From positions 1 through 7,693 of the forward strand of contig CALMAD010000226.1 of assembly GCA_937859105.1 (NCBI GenBank): DNA of 7,693 nt. Direction: 5' to 3'. The position numbers and the translations under genes were made by a program. The notes below the pieces were generated by a model. That model was not told where the DNA came from. It searched no databases and saw only the letters and a program-made list of their open reading frames with translations. Positions 1-7,615 of this stretch are shown here, piece after piece (positions within the stretch are counted from its first letter, which is position 1; each line of letters begins with the position of its first letter). The stretch comes from an uncultured Propionibacteriaceae bacterium. Lineage in GTDB: Bacteria; Actinomycetota; Actinomycetes; Propionibacteriales; Propionibacteriaceae.

Positions 1-1428
1 CGGACGCCGGCCGTCCCGGCGTCCCTCCGGACGCCGGTCGCCCTTCGGACGCCCCGGCCGGTCGCCGCGCCCCCGCGGACGCTCACCGCGTCCCCAGGAG
101 CCCTCGCCACGTCCCCACGCACGGTCGCCGCGCCCCCGCGGACGATCGTCGCGCTCGCGACGATCGCGGCGTCCCTCGAAGCCGGACGCCTCTTCGACGG
201 CGTCCTCGGGGTCGGGAGCGAAGATCGACGGACCGGTCGGCACCGCCTCGACGCGCGCCGCCCGCACCTGCTCGATGATCTCGTCGCCCGGCTTGACGAC
301 CAGCCGCGTCGGGTTGATCTTGACCTTCGCCATCAGCCCGCGGACGAGCCGGTTCTGGTTGCGCACCGCCATCGTCACGACGGTGCCGGACGACCCGGCG
401 CGCGCGGTCCGCCCGGAGCGGTGCGTGTACGCCTTCGGGTCGATCGGCGGGTCGATGTGCACGACCAGCCCGATGTTGTCGACGTGGATGCCGCGCGCGG
501 CGATGTCGGTTGCGACGAGCACCGACACGCTGCCGTCGGCGAACAAGCTCAGGTTGCGCTGCCGCTTGGCCTGGGTCAGGTTGCCGTGCAGGTCGACGGC
601 CGGGATGCCCGCCGCGGTCAGCTCGCGGGCGAGGCGCTCGGCGCCGAACTTGGTGCGCGCGAACGCGAGCGTCCGGCCGCCGCCGGCGAGCAGCTCGCGG
701 ACGACCTCGTCCTTGTTGTCGCGGTCCACCAGGAAGACGTAGTGGTCGATGTCGGGGGCGCCCTCCTCCTCCGTCACGGAGTGCACGAGCGGGTCGTGCA
801 GGAAGCGGTCGACGACCGTCTGGACGTCCCCGTCGAGCGTCGCCGAGTACAGCAGCCGCTGCCCGTCGGCCGGCACCTGCTCGAGGATGCGCGTGACCAC
901 GGGCAGGAAGCCCATGTCGGCCATCATGTCGGCCTCGTCGAGCACGGTGATCCGCACCGCGGACAGGTCGAGGTGGCCCTGCGCGATCAGGTCCTCCAGG
1001 CGTCCGGGGGTCGCGATCACGATGTCGACGCCGCGTTCGAGCCGGCGCACCTGGCCCGTGTATTTCACGCCGCCGAACACGGTCATCGAGCGCAGCCGGA
1101 CGGCCTCGGCCAGGAACGACACCGTGTCGTGCACCTGGACGGCGAGCTCGCGCGTCGGCACGAGCACGAGGGCCCGCGGACGCCGCGGCTCGCGCCGGCG
1201 CCCCTCCTCGTCGAGGCGGGAGACGACCGGCAGCGCGTAGGCGGCGGTCTTGCCGGAGCCGGTGCGGCCGCGGCCGAGCACGTCCCGCCCGGCGAGCGCG
1301 TCGGGCACGCTCATCTCCTGGATCGGGAACGGGTGCACGATGCCGCGCTCGGCGAGCGCGGCGACGAGCCGCGGGCGGACGCCGAGATCGGCGAACGTGA
1401 GCTCGGGATTAAATGAAGTATCGGACAA
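1..1428 (-). CDS. DEAD-box ATP-dependent RNA helicase (3' end missing)
   Basis: This is an ATP-dependent RNA helicase of superfamily 2, expected to unwind short RNA duplexes in ribosome assembly, RNA decay or cold adaptation. The window holds 476 codons without a stop, so the C-terminus lies beyond base 1. All core motifs are intact: Q motif (Gln37 in PFPIQ), motif I (GRTGSGKT, Lys60), Ia PTREL 91-95, Ib TPGR 140-143, II DEAD 164-167, III SAT 195-197, V ATDIAARG 306-313, VI HRSGRTARAG 336-345. After about residue 417 comes a basic low-complexity Arg/Gly tail (RGRGDR, WGRGE units) of the kind that binds RNA non-specifically. I chose the TTG start at 1428 because it directly precedes SDTSFNPELTFADLGV, the usual N-terminus, and has GAGG five bases upstream. 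A second in-frame TTG lies at 1461. RhlE/CsdA-type subfamily assignment is uncertain. It stands 110 bp downstream of the transporter gene on the same strand. Confidence 0.95.
   Translation of the reverse strand, partial: MSDTSFNPELTFADLGVRPRLVAALAERGIVHPFPIQEMSVPDALAGRDVLGRGRTGSGKTAAYALPVVSRLDEEGRRREPRRPRALVLVPTRELAVQVHDTVSFLAEAVRLRSMTVFGGVKYTGQVRRLERGVDIVIATPGRLEDLIAQGHLDLSAVRITVLDEADMMADMGFLPVVTRILEQVPADGQRLLYSATLDGDVQTVVDRFLHDPLVHSVTEEEGAPDIDHYVFLVDRDNKDEVVRELLAGGGRTLAFARTKFGAERLARELTAAGIPAVDLHGNLTQAKRQRNLSLFADGSVSVLVATDIAARGIHVDNIGLVVHIDPPIDPKAYTHRSGRTARAGSSGTVVTMAVRNQNRLVRGLMAKVKINPTRLVVKPGDEIIEQVRAARVEAVPTGPSIFAPDPEDAVEEASGFEGRRDRRERDDRPRGRGDRAWGRGEGSWGRGERPRGRGDRPGRPKGDRRPEGRRDGRRP
59..144 (-). 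repeat. 23-bp direct repeat in helicase tail
   Basis: Positions 59-81 and 122-144 are identical over 23 bp and lie exactly 63 bp (21 codons) apart. On the minus strand each encodes RPRGRGDR (residues 429-436 and 450-457). Between them lie two WGRGE units (438-442, 445-449). The tail is therefore an in-frame 21-residue repeat, most simply explained by past duplication or slippage. Confidence 0.8.
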
Positions 1429-1441
1429 CGCTTCCTCGCAT
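1409..1441 (-). other. Mini-ORF overlapping the helicase start
   Basis: An ATG at 1441 opens a 10-codon frame (MRGSVVRYFI) that ends in TAA at 1409, reading through the helicase Shine-Dalgarno and TTG start in another frame. It has no visible ribosome-binding site of its own. It may be chance. If translated, it would compete with or couple to initiation at the TTG. Confidence 0.15.
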
Positions 1442-1456
1442 GGGTGGTGGATGAGG

Positions 1457-1485
1457 TTCAAACAACCCGCACGAGGGCTTGTCGA
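1457..1485 (-). promoter_or_regulatory. Weak candidate promoter for the helicase gene
   Basis: On the minus strand TCGACA (1485-1480, five of six to TTGACA) is followed after 17 bp by TTTGAA (1462-1457, a poor -10). Transcription would then start near 1450, giving a leader of about 20 nt that includes the GAGG ribosome-binding site. This is the only promoter-like pair I see in the 110-bp gap after the transporter gene. Read-through from that gene is the alternative. Confidence 0.22.
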
Positions 1486-1538
1486 AGGCGTCCAGGTGAC
1501 GGCCGATGGACCAATCTACCCGGACGCCCGCGTGCGCC

Positions 1539-2969
1539 CTAACCGGTTGCCGCCGGTTGTGCCGCGTGCCGGCGCAGGATCACGATCGCCCGGACGACCA
1601 GGAACGCGGCGATCAGCCCGCCCGCGACCTTCAGCCACGGCGCCTCGGCGACGAACAGCCCCATCGACGCGAGCAGCGTCGGCACGAGGAAGGTGAACGT
1701 CTTCACGACGTACCCGCCGAACGACGGCATCCAGACGCCGGCGTGCTCGGCGACCGCCTTCACCATGAAGTTCGGCCCGTTGCCGATGTAGGTCACCGCC
1801 CCCCAGAACACCGCGCCGGTGCTGATCGCGGCCAGATAGTGCTCGGGGACGCCCGCGACCAGGTGGACGCCCTGCATGTCGCCCCCCAGAACACGGGCCA
1901 TCTCGAAGAACGTGACGTACGTGGGCGCATTGTCCAGCACCGAGCTCAGCCCGCCCGTGAACAGGTGGAACGTGACCTCGTTCAGCGGCAGCGTCGGCGC
2001 GATCTCCTCCAGGAACCGCAGCGCGGGGATCATCGTCAGGAAGATGCCGATGAACAGCGCCGCGACCTCCAGGATCGGCGCGAAGGAGAACTCGTTGCCC
2101 TCGTAGCGCGCGAACTTGTCGCCGAGGAAGAACGACAGCGCCGCCGCCGCCCACATCGTCAGTTCGCGCCAGGGCACCATCGCCGCCCACCCCGCGTGGC
2201 CGGCCTCGATCGCCTCCAGATCGAGCGACGGGATCGCGGCCACCGCCGCGACGACCATCGCCAAGAACGCGAAGTTCACCACGCCGTGCACCTTCATCGG
2301 CTCGACGGCCTCGGCGTCCCACGCCATCGCCTCGGCGGTCTCGTTGGCGACCTTCTGGTGGTCGATCGCGTAGTAGGTGAACAGCAGCATGCCGTTCACG
2401 AAGGCCCACTCGGGCAGCAGGCTCAGCGTCCATTCGAAGGGGACGCCGCGCAGGAAACCGAGGAACAGCGGCGGGTCGCCCAGCGGCGTGAGCAGGCCGC
2501 CGCAGTTCGCGACCACGAAGATGAAGAACCACACCGAGTGCGACTTGTGCTGGCGCTCGGAGTTCGTCCGCAGCAGCGGCCGGATCAGCAGCATCGCCGC
2601 GCCCGTCGTGCCGATGATGGACGCGACGACCGCCCCGATCCCGATGATGATCGTGTTGTTGCGGGGCGTCGCGCGGATGTCGCCGGAGAGATAGATGCCG
2701 CCGCTGATCACGAACAGCGCGAGCAGCAGCGAGATGAACTGGACGTATTCCCACAGCGAGTGCAGCACCGTCGGGGCGCCCAGGAGCGTCCACATCCAGA
2801 CCGCGACCGGCACGCCGAGGAGCAGCGCGACCGCCAGCTTGGTGGAGTTGCGCTCCCACAGCTTCTCCGCGGCGGGCACGAGCGGGAGGATCGCGATGCA
2901 GGCCAGCATGAGGACGAACGGCACGATGCCCCAGGCCGGGACGTAGGCGTCGGATTCCAGAAGCGTCAT
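1539..2969 (-). CDS. Ion-transporter-superfamily membrane protein (putative Na+:H+ antiporter / CitMHS_2-like)
   Basis: This is a 476-residue polytopic inner-membrane protein with roughly 11-13 hydrophobic segments, including about 14-31, 45-63, 77-93, 106-125, 146-162, 185-202, 228-246, 296-315, 420-443 and 446-465. Signature stretches place it in the ion transporter superfamily near NhaD and the family often named sodium:proton antiporter or putative citrate transport (CitMHS_2): GTTGAAML 120-127, NCGGLLTPLGDPPLFLGF 155-172, LDNAPTYVTF 345-354, and YIGNGPNFMVKAVAE 394-408. The two Asn/Asp-rich re-entrant stretches resemble an inverted-repeat elevator transporter. Family knowledge suggests sodium or proton coupling, but the substrate (Na+/H+ exchange or a carboxylate) cannot be decided here. 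The ATG at 2969 is the first start after an in-frame TAG; its ribosome-binding site is weak, while an AGGAGG lies 21 nt upstream, too far away. Divergent from dacB. Confidence 0.85.
   Translation of the reverse strand: MTLLESDAYVPAWGIVPFVLMLACIAILPLVPAAEKLWERNSTKLAVALLLGVPVAVWMWTLLGAPTVLHSLWEYVQFISLLLALFVISGGIYLSGDIRATPRNNTIIIGIGAVVASIIGTTGAAMLLIRPLLRTNSERQHKSHSVWFFIFVVANCGGLLTPLGDPPLFLGFLRGVPFEWTLSLLPEWAFVNGMLLFTYYAIDHQKVANETAEAMAWDAEAVEPMKVHGVVNFAFLAMVVAAVAAIPSLDLEAIEAGHAGWAAMVPWRELTMWAAAALSFFLGDKFARYEGNEFSFAPILEVAALFIGIFLTMIPALRFLEEIAPTLPLNEVTFHLFTGGLSSVLDNAPTYVTFFEMARVLGGDMQGVHLVAGVPEHYLAAISTGAVFWGAVTYIGNGPNFMVKAVAEHAGVWMPSFGGYVVKTFTFLVPTLLASMGLFVAEAPWLKVAGGLIAAFLVVRAIVILRRHAAQPAATG
1541..1558. 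repeat. Small inverted repeat at the transporter stop codon
   Basis: AACCGG (1541-1546) and CCGGTT (1553-1558) form a 6-bp stem with a 6-nt loop, overlapping the last codons and the TAG stop of the transporter gene. There is no U-tract after it on the minus strand, so it is not a canonical intrinsic terminator. At most it could be a weak 3'-end stabilising hairpin. Confidence 0.3.
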
Positions 2970-3004
2970 GGACCATCTCTAGCAGAGTCCCCTCCTGGGC
3001 AGGG

Positions 3005-3070
3005 CGGACGCCCACGATCCGTCCGGACGCCCCAAGGCCCCTCCGGACGCCCACGGCCCCACCGGACGCC
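3005..3070 (+). repeat. Phased CGGACGCC array (four units)
   Basis: Four copies of CGGACGCC start at 3005, 3024, 3044 and 3063, at spacings of 19, 20 and 19 bp. Units one and three agree at about 15 of 19 positions (CGGACGCCCACG, then two variable bases, then CC). The array lies in the 252-bp gap between the divergent transporter and dacB genes, about 35-100 bp upstream of the transporter ATG. Spacing near two helical turns suggests protein binding on one face of the DNA. A local duplication with drift, or spread of a genome-wide repeat, would also fit. Confidence 0.75.
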
Positions 3071-3107
3071 GCCCCGATGGGCCGGCGCCGGCGGCGTCCG
3101 ATCGGGG
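3063..3107. repeat. GC-rich inverted repeat with two competing stems
   Basis: CGGACGCCGCC (3063-3073) is perfectly complementary to GGCGGCGTCCG (3090-3100), giving an 11-bp stem with a 16-nt loop. A second stem pairs CCCCGAT (3072-3078) with ATCGGGG (3101-3107). The two stems share bases 3072-3073 and would interleave, so they largely exclude each other. The loop side also contains the palindrome CCGGCGCCGG (3082-3091). No T-run follows on either strand, so a terminator is not supported. Confidence 0.6.
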
Positions 3108-3146
3108 ACAACCCTCAGGCAGCCCTCCACAGGTCCGGACGAACCC

Positions 3147-3175
3147 TAGTCATAGCGACAGGTGTCGCTTACGGT
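3147..3175 (+). promoter_or_regulatory. Candidate dacB promoter
   Basis: TAGTCA (3147-3152, four of six to TTGACA) and TACGGT (3170-3175, fits TAnnnT) are separated by exactly 17 bp. Transcription would start near 3182, leaving a leader of about 40 nt that contains the GGAAGG ribosome-binding site. The boxes are imperfect, but spacing and distance to the gene are right. Confidence 0.4.
3154..3169. promoter_or_regulatory. 16-bp palindrome, candidate operator
   Basis: AGCGACAGGTGTCGCT has two 7-bp perfect arms (AGCGACA / TGTCGCT) around a GG centre. It occupies 16 of the 17 bases between the putative dacB -35 and -10 boxes. A dimeric repressor bound there would block RNA polymerase, and a MerR-type activator also binds in the spacer. 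I do not recognise the site as a named operator. Confidence 0.4.
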
Positions 3176-3209
3176 GTGCGTGCGCCATCCCCCCGGCGCA
3201 TCGTCCCCC

Positions 3210-3215
3210 GGAAGG
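3210..3215 (+). promoter_or_regulatory. dacB ribosome-binding site
   Basis: GGAAGG ends six bases before the ATG at 3222. It decides the start in favour of this ATG over the in-frame GTG at 3162, which lies inside the candidate operator and would put 20 Arg/Pro-rich residues ahead of the signal peptide. Confidence 0.7.
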
Positions 3216-3221
3216 TCCCCC

Positions 3222-4688
3222 ATGCCCACCATTCGCCGCCTGGCGCTCCTGCTGCCCACCACCCTCGCACTCGTCGCGGGAACGGCGCCGCCCGCCCACG
3301 CCGTCACCGATGCGGCGCTCGCGTCCAAGGTCGCGGCCGTGCTGCGCGACTCACGGGTGACGGCGGCCACCAACGGAACGCTCGTCGCGGACGCCGCCAC
3401 CGGCAGCGAACTCGCCGGCCGCAACGCCTGGCAGTCGGCCGTGCCGGCGTCCAACATGAAGATCGTCACCGCGGGCGCGGCGCTGCGCACCCTGGGCAGC
3501 GGCTACCGCTTCAAGACCGAGGCGATCGCGCGGTGGTCCGTGCGCCCGGACGGCTCGGTACCCTCGTCGGTCTACCTCAAGGGCTACGGCGACCCGAGCC
3601 TGATGGAGTCCGACCTGCGGGCGCTCGCCCAGAACCTGCGCGCCCGCGGCGTCCGGAGGTTCACCGGCAACCTCGTCGCGGACGGGTCGTTCTTCGACGG
3701 CGCCTACTACAACTCGGCCTGGGGCACGCAGAACGCCTCGCAGTACTACGCCCCGCAGATCGCCGGACTCTCCCTGGCGCCCAACGCCGACTTCGACGCC
3801 GGCACCGTGATCGTGACCGCGTATCCGACCCGCTCGGGGGCGGCGGCGCGCATCGCGGTGACGCCGGCCTCGGCCGCGTCGTACGTGCGGATCGTCAACA
3901 AGGTGAAGACGGGAAGGTCGTCGTCCGTCGGGGTGGCGCGCACGCTGGGCACGAACACGATCACGGTCACCGGCTCGGTGGCGACGTCGGCGTCCGGGGG
4001 CAGCCGCCGCTGGGTCGCCGTCCACCGGCCCGACCTGTACGCCGCCACGGTCTTCCGCGCGCAGCTCGCCGCCGTCGGCATCTCGGTGGCCGGCCGGACG
4101 ATCGCGGGCGTGACGCCGACCGCCGGGCGGGTCATCGTGGCGACCGACACCTCGCAGACCATCGGCGAACTGATGCGGCCGTTCCTGAAGCTGTCGAACA
4201 ACGCGATCGCCGAGCACCTGCTGAAGACGATGGGCGCCCGGACGTCCGCCCCGGGCACCACCGCGAAGGGCGTCGTCTACCTCCGCGACTACCTGCGCGC
4301 GGCCGGCGCCCCGCTCACGGGAACGGCGTTCGCCGACGGCTCCGGGCTGGCGCGCTCGAACCGGCTCACCGCGCGGGCGCTCACGCGCGCGCTGCTGTAC
4401 GCGCAGCGCCAGCCGTGGTTCGGGGCGTTCTACGCCGGTCTGTCGGTCGCCGGGGCGACCGATCGCATGACCGGCGGGACCCTGTCGACCCGCATGCGCG
4501 GCACCGCCGCCGCGGGCCGCGTGATGGCGAAGACCGGGTCGCTAGGCGGCGTGACGAGCCTGTCGGGGTACGTCACCGCCGTGGACGGCCGCCGCTACGT
4601 GTTCTCGATGCTCTCGAATTACCGGTCGTCGTCGCCGCGCCCGGTCGAGGATCGCCTGGCGATCACCATCGCCTCCCACCGGCGCTGA
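3222..4688 (+). CDS. dacB: D-alanyl-D-alanine carboxypeptidase/endopeptidase, PBP4 family
   Basis: This is a secreted penicillin-binding protein of the PBP4 (peptidase S13) class, which trims the terminal D-Ala from peptidoglycan stem peptides and cleaves D-Ala-mDAP cross-links outside the membrane. The 488-residue product starts with a Sec signal peptide: arginines at 5-6, a hydrophobic core 7-20, and a likely cut after AHA at residue 27. The serine-acyl enzyme motifs are complete: SxxK at Ser77-Lys80 (ASNMK), SxN at 325-327 (SNN), and KTG at 437-439 (KTGSLGG). YGDPSL (122-127) and DGSGLARSN (382-390) are further family signatures. The stretch between SxxK and SxN is long, as expected for the class C inserted domains. 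No lipobox or C-terminal membrane anchor is seen, so a soluble extracytoplasmic enzyme is likely. It is transcribed alone, convergent with map across 44 bp. Paralogues named dac or PBP4 cannot be told apart here. Confidence 0.93.
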   Translation: MPTIRRLALLLPTTLALVAGTAPPAHAVTDAALASKVAAVLRDSRVTAATNGTLVADAATGSELAGRNAWQSAVPASNMKIVTAGAALRTLGSGYRFKTEAIARWSVRPDGSVPSSVYLKGYGDPSLMESDLRALAQNLRARGVRRFTGNLVADGSFFDGAYYNSAWGTQNASQYYAPQIAGLSLAPNADFDAGTVIVTAYPTRSGAAARIAVTPASAASYVRIVNKVKTGRSSSVGVARTLGTNTITVTGSVATSASGGSRRWVAVHRPDLYAATVFRAQLAAVGISVAGRTIAGVTPTAGRVIVATDTSQTIGELMRPFLKLSNNAIAEHLLKTMGARTSAPGTTAKGVVYLRDYLRAAGAPLTGTAFADGSGLARSNRLTARALTRALLYAQRQPWFGAFYAGLSVAGATDRMTGGTLSTRMRGTAAAGRVMAKTGSLGGVTSLSGYVTAVDGRRYVFSMLSNYRSSSPRPVEDRLAITIASHRR

Positions 4689-4732
4689 ACCGGACGCCCC
4701 GGGCTGTCGCCTCCGCCCCCGGCTCGGCCGTC

Positions 4733-5578
4733 TCAGTCGGCCAGCGGGCCGAACGGCAGCCCGAGGCGTCCGAGCATCTCCTCGCCGCCGTCGGCGGCGG
4801 TGAGCACCCACAGCCCCTGTTGGGTGACGGTGATCGTGTGCTCCCAGTGAGCGGCGTCGGAGCTGTCGCGCGTGACGACGGTCCACTCGTCCTCGAGCGT
4901 CGCGGTCTCGGCCGAACCCCACGTGATCATCGGCTCGACGGCGAGGCACAGGCCCGGCACGATCTTCGGCCCCCGCCCCGGACGGCCGTAGTTCGGCACG
5001 TCGGGCGGCTGATGCATCGCGGAGCCGATGCCGTGGCCCGTGTACTCCTCCACGATGCCGAACTCGTGGTCGGCCTGCGCCTCGATGGACGCCTCGACCG
5101 CGTGCGAGATGTCGCTCACGCGGCCGCCCAGGTGAGCGGCGGCGATGCCGGCCCACAGCGACTCGCGCGTGACGTCGGAGAGCCGCTGCCGCTGAGGAGT
5201 CGCCTCCCCGACGCTGAACGTGATCGCCCCGTCGCCGTGCCAGCCGTCGACGATCGCCCCGAAGTCGACCGACACGAGGTCTCCGTCCGCCAGCTCCCGG
5301 TCGCCGGGGATGCCGTGGACGATCTCGTTGTTCACCGAGATGCAGGTGACCGCCGGGTAGGGCGGCAGGCCGAACCCGCCGCCATAGCCGAGGAAGGACG
5401 AGTCCGCCCCGTGCTTCGCCAGGACGCCGCGCGCGACGGCGTCCAGGTCAGCGGTGGTGACCCCCGGACGCCCGGCCTCCCGGACGGCGTCGTGGGTCTC
5501 GGCGACCACGAGCCCGGCCCGGCGCATGACGCGCACCTGGTCGGGCGTCTTGAGTTCGATGCCGCGACGCTCGATCAT
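4733..5578 (-). CDS. map: Type I methionine aminopeptidase
   Basis: This cytosolic dinuclear metalloprotease removes the initiator methionine from nascent proteins with a small second residue. The 281-residue pita-bread-fold enzyme keeps all five metal ligands: Asp105 (VDFGA), Asp116 (GDGAITF), His182 (GHGIG), Glu215 (EPM) and Glu246 (WEHTITV). The substrate-binding histidines are at 88 (VHGIPG) and 189 (MHQPP). There is no N-terminal zinc-finger or SH3-binding extension, as in type Ia enzymes. The ATG at 5578 overlaps the adk stop as ATGA. No strong Shine-Dalgarno precedes it, so translation is probably coupled to adk. It is the last gene of the cluster; infA, its usual downstream neighbour, is absent here. 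Confidence 0.96.
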   Translation of the reverse strand: MIERRGIELKTPDQVRVMRRAGLVVAETHDAVREAGRPGVTTADLDAVARGVLAKHGADSSFLGYGGGFGLPPYPAVTCISVNNEIVHGIPGDRELADGDLVSVDFGAIVDGWHGDGAITFSVGEATPQRQRLSDVTRESLWAGIAAAHLGGRVSDISHAVEASIEAQADHEFGIVEEYTGHGIGSAMHQPPDVPNYGRPGRGPKIVPGLCLAVEPMITWGSAETATLEDEWTVVTRDSSDAAHWEHTITVTQQGLWVLTAADGGEEMLGRLGLPFGPLAD

Positions 5579-6146
5579 CGGGCGAGCTTGGCGTCCAGCG
5601 CAGCGGTGAGCCGCTGCCGGACGTCGGCGATCTCGCCGATCGCGTCCACCTCGACGATGAGGCCGCGCTGCCGGTAGAGGTCGAGCAGCTCCTCCGTCTC
5701 TTCGTGGTACACGTCGATGCGGTGCCGAATCGTCTCTTCGTTGTCGTCGGCGCGCCCCTCCAGCTCGGCCCGGCGCAGCATGCGCCCGACGAGCTCGTCG
5801 GGCGCCGCGACGAGCGAGACGACCGCGTCGAGCGCCGTGCCCTTCGCGGCCATCGCGGCGTCGAGCGAGCCGGCCTGCGCGGCGGTGCGCGGGTAGCCGT
5901 CGAGGAGCCAGCCGTTGCTGCAGTCGGGCAGGCGGAGCCGGTCGAGGATCAGCTCGGTCGTCACGTCGTCGGGCACGAAGTCGCCGGCGGCGATGAGGGC
6001 CGCCACCTGCTTGCCGAGGGGCGTCTCGTTCTTGATGTTCTCCCGGAAGATCTCACCGCTGGATACCGCGGGGATCTCGTAGTGATCGGCCAACTCGGTG
6101 GCCTGGGTGCCCTTCCCCACGCCGGGAGGGCCCATGATCAACAGCC

Positions 6147-6150
<4 letters not shown>
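5575..6150 (-). CDS. adk: Adenylate kinase
   Basis: This cytosolic enzyme catalyses ATP + AMP = 2 ADP and keeps the adenylate pool balanced. The 191-residue product has the P-loop GPPGVGKGT at 7-15, the NMP-binding start SSGEIFREN at 30-38 (usually STGD-LR), DGYPRT at 84-89, and a short LID around GRADDN 132-137 followed by IRHRI with Arg142 and Arg144. It lacks the Cys4 zinc-binding LID of longer bacterial forms, as is usual in Actinomycetota. The ATG at 6150 overlaps the secY stop as ATGA. GAAGGA at 6164-6159, inside the secY end, lies eight bases upstream and supports this start. The open frame extends far upstream through secY, but that part is an overlapping reading frame, not protein. 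Confidence 0.96.
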
Positions 6151-7490
<1,340 letters not shown>

Positions 7491-7541
7491 CCGTTCTCTT
7501 TTCAGTCAGGAACAAACTGGGCGGCACACCCAACCTCGCTG

Positions 7542-7572
7542 AGCCTACCAAGTGCGTCGGCCGATCCTCGAA
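7542..7572 (-). promoter_or_regulatory. Weak candidate promoter for secY-adk-map
   Basis: On the minus strand TAGGCT (7547-7542) fits TAnnnT and would start a transcript near 7535, with a leader of about 45 nt. The best -35-like hexamer, TTCGAG (7572-7567), is poor and 19 bp away. It is listed because no L15 coding end is visible upstream, so the cluster needs a promoter somewhere in this gap. Confidence 0.22.
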
Positions 7573-7615
7573 CGCGCGACGCCCCGTCCGTGGTCCGTCG
7601 CCTCATCCGCGGATC

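Noticed and set aside
3005..3107. CRISPR array
   Set aside because: The shared element is only 8-12 bp, units are 19-20 bp, there are no spacers of regular length, and no cas genes lie nearby.
1516..3111. Minus-strand frame of 531 codons overlapping the transporter in another frame
   Set aside because: It is an Arg/Gly/Ala-rich shifted reading of the transporter gene with no recognisable motif, and it starts inside the intergenic repeats.
1506..3149. Long plus-strand frame of 547 codons opposite the transporter gene
   Set aside because: Its translation is dominated by Arg, Asp, Gln and His with no domain pattern, as expected for the antisense of a GC-rich membrane-protein gene. The minus-strand transporter explains the region fully.
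3162..3221. Upstream GTG start for dacB
   Set aside because: It would add 20 Arg/Pro-rich residues before a well-formed signal peptide and lies in the putative promoter. The ATG at 3222 has a good ribosome-binding site.
4689..4732. Bidirectional terminator between dacB and map
   Set aside because: Only a 5-bp CCGGG/CCCGG pairing with a long loop is visible, and there is no T-run on either strand.
3077..5677. Plus-strand frame of 866 codons across dacB and antisense to map
   Set aside because: It is out of frame with dacB, crosses two convergent genes, and is Arg-rich low-complexity sequence typical of a GC-rich shadow frame.
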